DNA of 64,000 nucleotides from Microbacterium ginsengiterrae (GTDB taxonomy: Bacteria; Actinomycetota; Actinomycetes; Actinomycetales; Microbacteriaceae), in NCBI RefSeq assembly GCF_014205075.1, contig NZ_JACHMU010000001.1:868001-932000 (forward strand), in the 5' to 3' direction. Shown in pieces: positions 51,926 through 59,813 of the stretch. The translations under genes were made by a program, and so were the position numbers. Numbering within the stretch: the stretch's first letter is position 1; every line of letters starts with the position of its first letter. Under the pieces are notes generated by a model that did not search any database, had not been told where the DNA came from, and worked only from the letters and a program-made list of their open reading frames with translations.

Positions 51926-54086
51926 CTGCGCGCTCCGGATGGAACGTCGGGAACTCCAGCCCGACGAGCCGCAGCACGGCGCCCGAGAAGGCCACCCCCG
52001 CGTCGTCATCCGCGTCGATTCCCGGGGCGTCGCGGATCCAGTCCGGGACCTGCCACGGCGGGCCGAGGGACTCCGGAGCACTCACGGTGACGCGATAGTC
52101 GCGCTTGTCGTCGAGGCCGGAGAATCGAACGCGGGCGCGGGTGTCGGCTGCCACCGGCGGGGTCACGATCGTGTACAGGGCGGCTGCGCCGTCTGCCGCC
52201 ACGATTCCCCGCATGGCGGGGCCCGAGGGGTCGAGCTCTCCTCCACCCACCGGGCGCCCGTCCTGGATGAGCCGGCGGAAGCGGCGATGGACGGAGACCC
52301 ACCACGCGAGCTGCTCCCGTTCGTCGGCGGCGAGGCTGCGGATGTCCCACTCGATGCCGAAGTGCCCGAGGAATGCGACAGCGCAGCGGTACGGCAGCGA
52401 ATGCGTGCGTCCGGTGACGCTGGAGACCGCGGACGCCACGTGGGAGCCGAGCATCTCCGGCGGGACGAGGAGCCCTGTCCATCGGAGGATGTGGAACCGG
52501 TCGATCGGGTCGTGACTGTCCGACGGGTGGATCCGATCGGTGCGCTCGAGGATGCCGAGGTCGACGCGCCCGCCGCCGGAGGCGCAGCTCTCGATCTCGA
52601 GGTCGGGGTGACGCCGACGCAGCTCGTCGAGCATGCGGTACACGGCCGTGGTCTGCTCGTGGACGGCGGGGCGCCCCGTGCCGGGATGGCCCGCGTCGAT
52701 GAGATCGCGGTTGTGATCCCACTTCAGGTAGGAGATCCCGACATCCCGGATGAGATCGTCGAGGGTCGCGAGGATGTGCGCGTAGGCCTCGGGGTTCGTC
52801 AGATCCAGCACCTGCTGGAATCGGAAGAGGGCGGGCAGCTCCGGCCGTGCACGCAGGATCCAGTCCGGATGCGCACGGGCGAGATCGGAGTCCTCGTTGA
52901 TCATCTCCGGCTCGACCCAGAGGCCGAACTCCATACCGAGACCCCTGACGTGTTCGGCCAGCGGCCGCAGGCCGCCCGGCCAGGCGGCGGGGTCGGGAGT
53001 CCAGTCGCCGAGACCGGCACGGTCGTCGCGTCGGCCGCGGAACCATCCGTCATCGAGGACGAAGCGCTCCACCCCCAACTGCGATGCTTCCGTGGCCAGC
53101 GCGGAGATCGTCGCCTCGTCGTGGTCGAAGTAGACCGCCTCCCACACGTTCAGGGTGACAGGTCGCGGGCGGCGCGACGATCGCGACCGCGCACGGAGGA
53201 AGTCGTGGAAGCGATGGGATGCCGCGTCGAGCCCGACCCCATAGCTGCCGAACACCCATGGGGTGACGTACTCCTCACCGCTGCGCAGCCGCACCTCTCC
53301 GGGGAGGAGCAGTTCCCCGCCGCGAAAGGCCAGCGCCGAATCGGTGCGCTCGAGCGCGTGTTCGTGGTTGCCACTGAACCCGACGTGGCCAACCCACACC
53401 TCCCCGTCGTCGGACCCGAATCCCGGGGTACCGGCGGCGACCAGCATGGTGGCGTCGAGACCTGTGCGCCCCCGTCGCGATTCGCGCACGTGGAGACCGT
53501 GGACGATCGGATGCCGCTGGGGGATCCGCTCATGCGCCCAGCGCCCCGTGAAGTCCAGCGCCTCGTTCGCACGGACGGGAATCGGCAGCGACACGAGAAC
53601 CGAGCCGACCTCCAGCGGCGCAGGAGACGACGACGCGTTACGGATCCTGGTGCGCGTCCTCAGAAGACCCGACGACTGGAGATCGATCTCCAGTTCCAGC
53701 TCGATCTCGGTGAACGCATCGTGTGCGAAGAACGTGACGGCCCCCGTATGTGTGCGAAGCTCACCGGCCGCCATCTCCGCCCCGTCGAGCGCGACCGCAC
53801 GGATGGAGAAGCGTGGCGACCACGCCGCGCCGTCGCGCTGGACCTCGACGCCTGGTCGGCCGAACCAGCCCGCCGAGTGCTCGGGCAGCACGGAAGCACG
53901 GTAAGGGAGATCGGAAACGTCCTCCAGACCTGGTCTTTCCTCGGCGGCAGCGAACGCACGAAGCGTCTCGTCCTCCACAGGGAGCCGCACACCCCAGTGC
54001 AGGATGACGGGAAGTGAATCATCGTCCTGCACGATGATGACGGAGACGTCTTCCGAGACGAGATGGACGATCCTGGCTTCGTTCAT
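51897..54086 (-). CDS. GH36 alpha-galactosidase
   Basis: A 729-residue cytoplasmic clan-D glycosidase. An N-terminal beta-sandwich (to about 300) is followed by the TIM barrel: VLDDGWF (344-349), WVEPEMINEDSDL, the nucleophile D457 in YLKWDHNRD, CASGGGRVDLG and the acid/base Asp in HPSDSHDP (523-526). It hydrolyses alpha-1,6-galactosides such as melibiose or raffinose. No signal peptide. The GAGATCGATCTC palindrome 40 bases upstream links it to the LacI at 47.4 kb; a second palindrome lies inside the gene at 53676. Confidence 0.92.
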   Translation of the reverse strand: MNEARIVHLVSEDVSVIIVQDDDSLPVILHWGVRLPVEDETLRAFAAAEERPGLEDVSDLPYRASVLPEHSAGWFGRPGVEVQRDGAAWSPRFSIRAVALDGAEMAAGELRTHTGAVTFFAHDAFTEIELELEIDLQSSGLLRTRTRIRNASSSPAPLEVGSVLVSLPIPVRANEALDFTGRWAHERIPQRHPIVHGLHVRESRRGRTGLDATMLVAAGTPGFGSDDGEVWVGHVGFSGNHEHALERTDSALAFRGGELLLPGEVRLRSGEEYVTPWVFGSYGVGLDAASHRFHDFLRARSRSSRRPRPVTLNVWEAVYFDHDEATISALATEASQLGVERFVLDDGWFRGRRDDRAGLGDWTPDPAAWPGGLRPLAEHVRGLGMEFGLWVEPEMINEDSDLARAHPDWILRARPELPALFRFQQVLDLTNPEAYAHILATLDDLIRDVGISYLKWDHNRDLIDAGHPGTGRPAVHEQTTAVYRMLDELRRRHPDLEIESCASGGGRVDLGILERTDRIHPSDSHDPIDRFHILRWTGLLVPPEMLGSHVASAVSSVTGRTHSLPYRCAVAFLGHFGIEWDIRSLAADEREQLAWWVSVHRRFRRLIQDGRPVGGGELDPSGPAMRGIVAADGAAALYTIVTPPVAADTRARVRFSGLDDKRDYRVTVSAPESLGPPWQVPDWIRDAPGIDADDDAGVAFSGAVLRLVGLEFPTFHPERAAIVRLTAAG

Positions 54087-54126
54087 ACGCCCATTCTGGA
54101 GAAGGCGCCGCGCGAAAGATAGTCCA

Positions 54127-54138
54127 GAGATCGATCTC
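54127..54138. promoter_or_regulatory. GAGATCGATCTC operator upstream of GH36
   Basis: A perfect 12-base palindrome 40 bases before the GH36 ATG in the 72-base gap behind the second lacI-type gene. It matches the core of the two sites at 48.4-48.6 kb, suggesting common control by the LacI protein at 47.4 kb. Confidence 0.6.
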
Positions 54139-54158
54139 GCCCAGTCCCCGAGATATCG

Positions 54159-55190
54159 TTACCCGGCGGGCTCGAAGCGTGCTCGTGTCGAACCGCGGGC
54201 CACCAACTCGGTCGGCAGACGGATCACCTCGTCCGACATGTCCACCCCGGCGGCAGCCGATGCGAGCGTCCGGACTGCGGCGGCGGCCATCGCTCGGATC
54301 GGCTGCCGGATCGTCGTCAGCGACGGGTGCAGCCACCGCGCCCCTCGCACGTCGTCGAAGCCGATCACGAGCACGTCGCGCGGGATCGTCAGACCCGCCT
54401 CCGCGATGGCACGGTACGCGCCGGCCGCCATCTCGTCGGAGCACGCGAACAGACCGATGGGGCCTCGCCCCGGCAGCTCCGCCAGCGCCTTCGCGCATGC
54501 TCGCCACGCGCTCATCGCGCCCCAGTCCGCATCCGTGGCCACCCGGGGCGCCCCCGGCACCCGGTCCTCGAGCGCGGAGAGGAATCCTGCGACACGGGCC
54601 CTGCCGTACCGATAAGGGGGAGACCCGCCGATCACGATGAACCGTCGGACTCCGCGGTCGATGAGGTGCTCGGCCGCTGCCGCTCCGCCTGCGCGATCGG
54701 TGGTGCGCACACTGGGGAGAGGGATCGGCGATGCCACCGGCGGCTCGAGCAGCACCACGGGGATCCCGGCGTCGGTGAGGAGCGTGAGCTGCTCCGCCGA
54801 TGGCACGAGAAGCCCGGCGACCACACCCGCGGTCCCGCGGGAACGGATGCGGTCCGGCCAGTCGTCGTCGGGCGAACCGCGCTCCGTGGTGAGGACGAGG
54901 TCATACCGCAGGTCGGCGGCGGCCGTGCGCGCACCCGCAGTCACCTCGTCCGTGTACGGATCGTGGAAATGGCCGAGCACGAGGTCGAACATCCGCGACG
55001 TCCCCCCGCGCGGCCGCCCCCGCGACTCCCCCGCCCACGAGTACCCGAGCGCACGCGCCGCCTCCCGCACCCGCTCCCGCGTGACGGCGGACATGTCGCC
55101 GCGACCGCGCAGGGCGCGCGAGGCCGTCGAGACGCTGACTCCGGCCTCATCGGCGACGCGCGCGAGCGTGATCCTCGCGGCTGTCGGCAT
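54159..55190 (-). CDS. LacI-family regulator of the arabinoglycan cluster
   Basis: A 343-residue LacI protein with the helix-turn-helix TLARVADEAGVSVSTASRALRG and a sugar-binding domain (DLVLGHFHDPYTDEV, ACSDEMAAGAYRAI). The ATG at 55190 has only a weak upstream purine run. It is divergent from the Gfo/Idh-ThuA operon; the palindrome TTTGCGCAAA ten bases upstream is its likely operator. GH36 follows downstream but has its own operator. Confidence 0.88.
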   Translation of the reverse strand: MPTAARITLARVADEAGVSVSTASRALRGRGDMSAVTRERVREAARALGYSWAGESRGRPRGGTSRMFDLVLGHFHDPYTDEVTAGARTAAADLRYDLVLTTERGSPDDDWPDRIRSRGTAGVVAGLLVPSAEQLTLLTDAGIPVVLLEPPVASPIPLPSVRTTDRAGGAAAAEHLIDRGVRRFIVIGGSPPYRYGRARVAGFLSALEDRVPGAPRVATDADWGAMSAWRACAKALAELPGRGPIGLFACSDEMAAGAYRAIAEAGLTIPRDVLVIGFDDVRGARWLHPSLTTIRQPIRAMAAAAVRTLASAAAGVDMSDEVIRLPTELVARGSTRARFEPAG

Positions 55191-55199
55191 GCCTCTATT

Positions 55200-55209
55200 T
55201 TTGCGCAAA
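55200..55209. promoter_or_regulatory. TTTGCGCAAA operator
   Basis: A perfect 10-base palindrome with the CpG-centred form common for LacI-family sites, between the lacI-type gene and the divergent Gfo/Idh gene. I saw no second copy in the window. Confidence 0.55.
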
Positions 55210-55287
55210 CTGCGAGACTTCTGCACTGGGCGGTGGCAGTGTTTCTCGCGATCACCCCCCACCTGTCAACGATGAGAGAGCGGATCA

Positions 55288-56472
55288 ATGACGACGACGC
55301 TGCGTGTGGCCATCATCGGCACGGGCTTCATGGGGCGCATGCACGCCCACGCCTGGCGCACGGCCCCCAGATTCTTCGAGCTCGACCCGTCACCCGAGGT
55401 CGTCGTCCTCGCCGGAAGCGATGCCTCACGTGCCGCATCAGCGGCCACCGAGTTCGGCATCCCCTCGTCATCGGATGACTGGCGCGCGGTCATCGCCAGG
55501 GACGACATCGATGTCATCGACATCTGCACGCCAGGGCACACCCACACGGAGATCGCCCTCGCGGCCCTCGCGGCGGGCAAGCACGTCCTGTGCGAGAAGC
55601 CGCTCGCCAACAGCGCAGAGGACGCGGACCGGATGGCCGCCGCGGCCGAAGGCGCCGCCGCGGACGGCACCGTGGCGATGTGCGGGTTCAGCTACCGCCG
55701 GACGCCGGCACTGTCGCTGGCCAGGCGCCTCATCGAGGACGGTCGCATCGGCCGCATCCGGCACGTGCGCGCGCAGTACCTGCAGGATTGGCTGAGCGAC
55801 GAGGATGCTCCGTACACCTGGCGCCTGGACCGGGAGCTGGCCGGCTCCGGCGCGCTGGGCGACATCGGCGCGCACAGCATCGACACGGCCCAGTGGCTCG
55901 CCGGCAGCCTCATCACCGGCGTCTCGGCGACGACGCGGACCTTCGTGGAGACGCGCCCGCGCATGGACGAGCGCGTGGGCCTCGGAGGCCGGGGCGACAC
56001 CGCAGCGCCACGCGAGCGCGTCACCGTCGATGACGCCGCCGCGTTCACCGCCGCCTTCGCGGACGGGGCCCTGGGTGTCTTCGAGGCGACGAGGATGGCC
56101 TCCGGTCACCGCAATGCCAACCGCATCGAGATCAACGGGGACCGCGGGTCCATCGCCTTCGACTTCTCGTTCATGAACGAGCTGCAGTTCCACGACGCCC
56201 TCGCCCCCTCCGGCGAACAGGGATTCCGTCGCATCGACGCCACCGAGCCGGAGCATCCGTACGCGGGAGCGTGGTGGCCGCCGGGTCACGGCCTCGGGTA
56301 CGAACACCTCTTCACGCACCAGGTCGTCGACTTCGTCCGCGCGATCGCCGGCGGCGGCGACGCGCACCCGAGCTTCGCCGAGGCGGCACAGGTGCAGCAC
56401 GTGTTGGAAGCGATCGAGCGCAGCGCCGCCGATGAGAGCAGATTCACCGCAGTGGAAGGAGCAGGCTCATGA
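55288..56472 (+). CDS. Gfo/Idh/MocA-family oxidoreductase
   Basis: A 394-residue NAD(P)-dependent sugar dehydrogenase. Rossmann motif VAIIGTGFMGRMHAHAW, catalytic Lys in CEKPLANS, and His/Asp in GDIGAHSIDTAQWL are intact. Such enzymes oxidise a sugar or glycoside hydroxyl, often at C3. First gene of an operon with ThuA-like, second Gfo/Idh and GH51 genes, each joined by overlap. Divergent from the LacI regulator. Confidence 0.87.
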   Translation: MTTTLRVAIIGTGFMGRMHAHAWRTAPRFFELDPSPEVVVLAGSDASRAASAATEFGIPSSSDDWRAVIARDDIDVIDICTPGHTHTEIALAALAAGKHVLCEKPLANSAEDADRMAAAAEGAAADGTVAMCGFSYRRTPALSLARRLIEDGRIGRIRHVRAQYLQDWLSDEDAPYTWRLDRELAGSGALGDIGAHSIDTAQWLAGSLITGVSATTRTFVETRPRMDERVGLGGRGDTAAPRERVTVDDAAAFTAAFADGALGVFEATRMASGHRNANRIEINGDRGSIAFDFSFMNELQFHDALAPSGEQGFRRIDATEPEHPYAGAWWPPGHGLGYEHLFTHQVVDFVRAIAGGGDAHPSFAEAAQVQHVLEAIERSAADESRFTAVEGAGS

Positions 56473-57176
56473 CCGCACGCAACGCACTGGTCGTGCGAGG
56501 GGGGTGGGAAGGTCACCGCCCCGTCGAGGCGACGGAGATGTTCATCCCGTTCCTCGAGCAGGAGGGATTCCGGGTTCGCGTCGAGGAGTCCAACGAGATC
56601 TACGCGGACGAGTCCGTCATGGCGGACATCGACCTCATCGTGCAATCGGTGACCATGTCGCAGATCTCCGCCGAGGCGTTCGCCGGGCTGCGCCGCGCGG
56701 TCGAGCGCGGCACGGGCCTGGCCGGGTGGCACGGCGGGATCGCCGACTCCTACCGGAACAACTCCGACTACCTCCAGCTCATCGGAGGACAATTCGCCAC
56801 GCATCCGTCGAAGCATCCCGATCAGTGCACGGGAGACGAATCCGACAACTACCTCTGCTACACCGTCGACCTCACCGATCTCGGTCGCGAGCACGAGATC
56901 ACCGCAGGGCTGGAGGACTTCACCCTCCGCACCGAGCAGTACTGGGTACTCACGGACGATCTCAACGATGTCCTGGCGACGACCACCCACCCTGTCCAGC
57001 CGTACCACCCGTGGCACCGACCGATCACCACGCCGGCGATCTGGACGCGCAACTGGGGCCAGGGCCGCATCTTCGTCGCCACGCCGGGGCACAGCCTCGT
57101 CGTCCTGCGCGATGCGAATGTCCGCACCATCATCGAGAGAGGAATGCTGTGGGCGAGCCGCACGGTATCGGAATAG
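56469..57176 (+). CDS. ThuA-like domain protein
   Basis: A 235-residue ThuA-family protein (class-I glutamine-amidotransferase-like fold). Conserved parts include RGGWEGHRPVEATEMF, GLAGWHGGIADSYRN, LIGGQFATHP and HPWHRPITTPAIWTRNWGQGR. ThuA proteins pair with Gfo/Idh dehydrogenases in trehalose and other disaccharide use, acting on keto-glycosides. Start overlaps the upstream stop by four bases. Confidence 0.83.
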   Translation: MTARNALVVRGGWEGHRPVEATEMFIPFLEQEGFRVRVEESNEIYADESVMADIDLIVQSVTMSQISAEAFAGLRRAVERGTGLAGWHGGIADSYRNNSDYLQLIGGQFATHPSKHPDQCTGDESDNYLCYTVDLTDLGREHEITAGLEDFTLRTEQYWVLTDDLNDVLATTTHPVQPYHPWHRPITTPAIWTRNWGQGRIFVATPGHSLVVLRDANVRTIIERGMLWASRTVSE

Positions 57177-58237
57177 TAGGACTCGGAGTCATCTCCGCGC
57201 AGTACCTGGAGACGCTGGGATCGCACCCGGGGATCAGGATCGCCGCTGCCGCGGATCTCGACGCATCGCGCGCGGCAGCCGTGGCGGAGAGATTCGAAGG
57301 ATGCCGTGCCCTCAGCGTCGCCGACCTCGCCGCGGATCCCGCCGTCGAGACGGTGCTGAATCTGACCATCCCCGCTGCGCACGCCGAGGTCGCGCACATC
57401 GCGCTCGATGCCGGCAAGAACGTGTTCGGCGAGAAGCCGCTCGCACCGAACGTGTCCGAGGCACGCGGCATCCTCGACGCGGCAGGCTCGTCCTGGGTGG
57501 GCTGCGCCCCTGACACGGTCCTCGGCACCGGCGTCCAGACCGCACGCGCGGCGGTCGACGACGGCGAGATCGGCCGCCCCGTCGCGGCCGTGGCGACCTG
57601 GATCTCCCCTGGCCACGAGGCCTGGCACCCGCACCCGGACTTCTACTACCGGGAGGGCGGCGGCCCTCTGCTGGACATGGGGCCGTACTACCTCACGACG
57701 CTGTTCCACCTGCTCGGCCCGGTCGCCCGCGTCTCCGGCGCGTCCTCCCGCCCGCGGAGCATGCGCCGCATCGGATCGGGCCCGCGCGCCGGCGAGGAAA
57801 TCCCGGTGGAGGTCGACACGCACGTCACGGGGACACTCGAGCACGTCGGGGGCGCGGTGTCCACCGTCACCTTCAGCTTCGACGGTGCCGCGACGGATGC
57901 CGCGCCGATCGAGGTCCACGGTGAGACGGGCACGCTGTCCCTCCCCGACCCGAACATGTTCGACGGGACGGTCCGCCTGCGTCGTCCGGGCGGCGGCGAG
58001 TGGACATCGCTGGAGGACCGCGCCGGCTACGCGCAGGCCGGCCGAGGCATCGGTCTGCTCGACTCGCTCGTGCCCGGCGGTCGCCGCACCGACGGCGCGA
58101 TCGCCCTGCACGTGCTCGAGATCATGACGTCGCTGCTGACCTCGGCCCGTGAGGGGCGGCGCATCGAACTCACGACCACGGCCGAGCGTCCTGCGCTCGT
58201 CCCCCTGACCCCTCAGCAGCAATGGAGCAGCCGATGA
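57149..58237 (+). CDS. Gfo/Idh/MocA-family oxidoreductase with altered catalytic motif
   Basis: A 362-residue member. Rossmann start GIGIVGLGVISAQYLETL and GEKPLAPN (catalytic Lys) are present, but the usual GxHxxD segment reads LDMGPYYLTTLF: Tyr replaces His and Thr replaces Asp. This subgroup may use other acid/base residues or act in the reducing direction. The GTG at 57149 lies 28 bases inside the ThuA gene, preceded by AGAGGA, so translation is tightly coupled. Confidence 0.83.
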   Translation: MGEPHGIGIVGLGVISAQYLETLGSHPGIRIAAAADLDASRAAAVAERFEGCRALSVADLAADPAVETVLNLTIPAAHAEVAHIALDAGKNVFGEKPLAPNVSEARGILDAAGSSWVGCAPDTVLGTGVQTARAAVDDGEIGRPVAAVATWISPGHEAWHPHPDFYYREGGGPLLDMGPYYLTTLFHLLGPVARVSGASSRPRSMRRIGSGPRAGEEIPVEVDTHVTGTLEHVGGAVSTVTFSFDGAATDAAPIEVHGETGTLSLPDPNMFDGTVRLRRPGGGEWTSLEDRAGYAQAGRGIGLLDSLVPGGRRTDGAIALHVLEIMTSLLTSAREGRRIELTTTAERPALVPLTPQQQWSSR

Positions 58238-59748
58238 CCTCCTCAGCCCGCGCGATCATCGACCTCGATGTGACCGGCCACACCATCAACCGCCACATCT
58301 ACGGACACTTCGCCGAGCACCTCGGACGATGCATCTACGACGGCTTCTGGGTCGGCGAGGACTCGCCGATCCCGAACGAGCGCGGCATCCGGCTCGACAT
58401 CGTCGAGGCGCTGCGCGCTCTCGACATTCCCAACCTCCGCTGGCCGGGCGGATGCTTCGCCGACACCTACCACTGGCGCGACGGCATCGGGCCGCGCGAG
58501 GACCGCCCGCAGATCGCGAACACGAACTGGGGCGATGTCGTGGAGAACAACCACTTCGGCACCCACGAGTTCATGGACCTGTGCGACATGCTCGGGGCGG
58601 ATGCGTACGTCAACGGCAATGTCGGCAGCGGCACCGTGCAGGAGATGTCCGAGTGGGTGGAGTACCTCACCCGCGGGGACGACAGCCCGATGGCACGACT
58701 GCGCCGTCAGAACGGGCGGGATGAACCGTGGCGCGTGCCGTTCTGGGGCATCGGCAACGAGGCGTGGGGATGCGGCGGCAACATGTCCGCCGAGTACTAC
58801 GCCGAGGAGGCCCGCCGCTATGCGACGTTCTGTCACAACCACGGCGACAACAGGCTCACGCGCATCGCGGCCGGCGCCCACGAGGACGATCTCGACTGGA
58901 CGCGCGTGCTCATGAAGACGCTCACGGAGTGCCACGGCTGCACGCTCTACGGGAACCTGCCCTATCAGGCGGTGTCGTTCCACTACTACACGCACTCCGG
59001 ATCGGGCATCAACACCGAGGACGCGCTGCCCTTCAGCGACGATCAGTACTACCGGACCATGGCCTACGCGGCCGACATGGATCGGGTCATCCGCGGTCAC
59101 ATCGCCGTGATGGACTCCTACGATCCCACCGGACGCGTCGGACTGGTGTGCGATGAGTGGGGCACGTGGTGGAACGTCGAGGAGGGCACCAACCCCGGCT
59201 TCCTGTTCCAGCAGAACACCGTCAGGGATGCGCTGGTCGCCGGCATCCATTTCGACATCTTCCACCGGTACGAGCGTCTGACGATGGCGAACATCGCTCA
59301 GACCGTCAACGTCCTGCAGGCGATGGTCCTCACCGACGGTGACCGCATGGTGCTGACGCCGACGTATCACGTGTTCGAGATGAACAAGGGGCATCAGGAT
59401 GCGCGGCGACTCGTGTCCCACCTCGTCGAGGCCCCGTCGACCACTGTCGAGGGCACGCCGCTCGACCTCGTCTCATTGTCGGCATCGACGAAGGACGACT
59501 CCGCGCTCATCTCGGTGTCGCACCTGTCGGCCGACGCCGACTGCACGGTGACGGTCGACCTGCGGGGCCGCAGGGCGGACGTCCGACGGGCGCGCGTGCT
59601 CACCGGCGGGAGCGCAGCCGACTTCAACGATGTCGACGCACCGGATCGCGTGTCGCCTCAGCCTCTCGAGGCGCGCGTGGAGGACGGCATCCTCACCGTC
59701 GTCGTCCCGCCGCACTCGTTCTCGACGATCGAGCTCGACCTGGTCTGA
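58234..59748 (+). CDS. GH51 alpha-L-arabinofuranosidase
   Basis: A 504-residue cytoplasmic GH51. N-terminal TINRHIYGHFAEHLGRCIYD and LRWPGGCFADTYHW are hallmark motifs; the acid/base is E176 (GIGNEAWGCGGN) and the nucleophile E308 (VCDEWGTWW). It releases terminal arabinofuranose from arabino-oligosaccharides. The second ATG (58234) is chosen because GGAG lies six bases upstream and it overlaps the previous stop by four bases. Last gene of the operon, running into a repeat-containing terminator. Confidence 0.94.
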   Translation: MTSSARAIIDLDVTGHTINRHIYGHFAEHLGRCIYDGFWVGEDSPIPNERGIRLDIVEALRALDIPNLRWPGGCFADTYHWRDGIGPREDRPQIANTNWGDVVENNHFGTHEFMDLCDMLGADAYVNGNVGSGTVQEMSEWVEYLTRGDDSPMARLRRQNGRDEPWRVPFWGIGNEAWGCGGNMSAEYYAEEARRYATFCHNHGDNRLTRIAAGAHEDDLDWTRVLMKTLTECHGCTLYGNLPYQAVSFHYYTHSGSGINTEDALPFSDDQYYRTMAYAADMDRVIRGHIAVMDSYDPTGRVGLVCDEWGTWWNVEEGTNPGFLFQQNTVRDALVAGIHFDIFHRYERLTMANIAQTVNVLQAMVLTDGDRMVLTPTYHVFEMNKGHQDARRLVSHLVEAPSTTVEGTPLDLVSLSASTKDDSALISVSHLSADADCTVTVDLRGRRADVRRARVLTGGSAADFNDVDAPDRVSPQPLEARVEDGILTVVVPPHSFSTIELDLV

Positions 59749-59813
59749 TGCGGGTGCTTCCCGATCACCTGATGCGGGTGCTTCCCGATCACCTGTTCCG
59801 GGTGATCGGGAAG
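59746..59813. repeat. 24-bp tandem duplication and hairpin at convergent 3' ends
   Basis: A 24-base unit is repeated exactly at 59746-59769 and 59770-59793, the first copy beginning with the GH51 stop TGA. CTTCCCGATCACC (59781-59793) then pairs with GGTGATCGGGAAG (59801-59813) around a seven-base loop. The GH127 stop and last codons (59789 onward) lie in the same hairpin. The duplication doubled one terminator arm. Confidence 0.8.

Noticed and set aside
59746..59793. Start of a CRISPR array or att site (24-base direct repeat)
   Set aside because: The copies abut without a spacer and form part of a terminator; no integrase or phage gene nearby.
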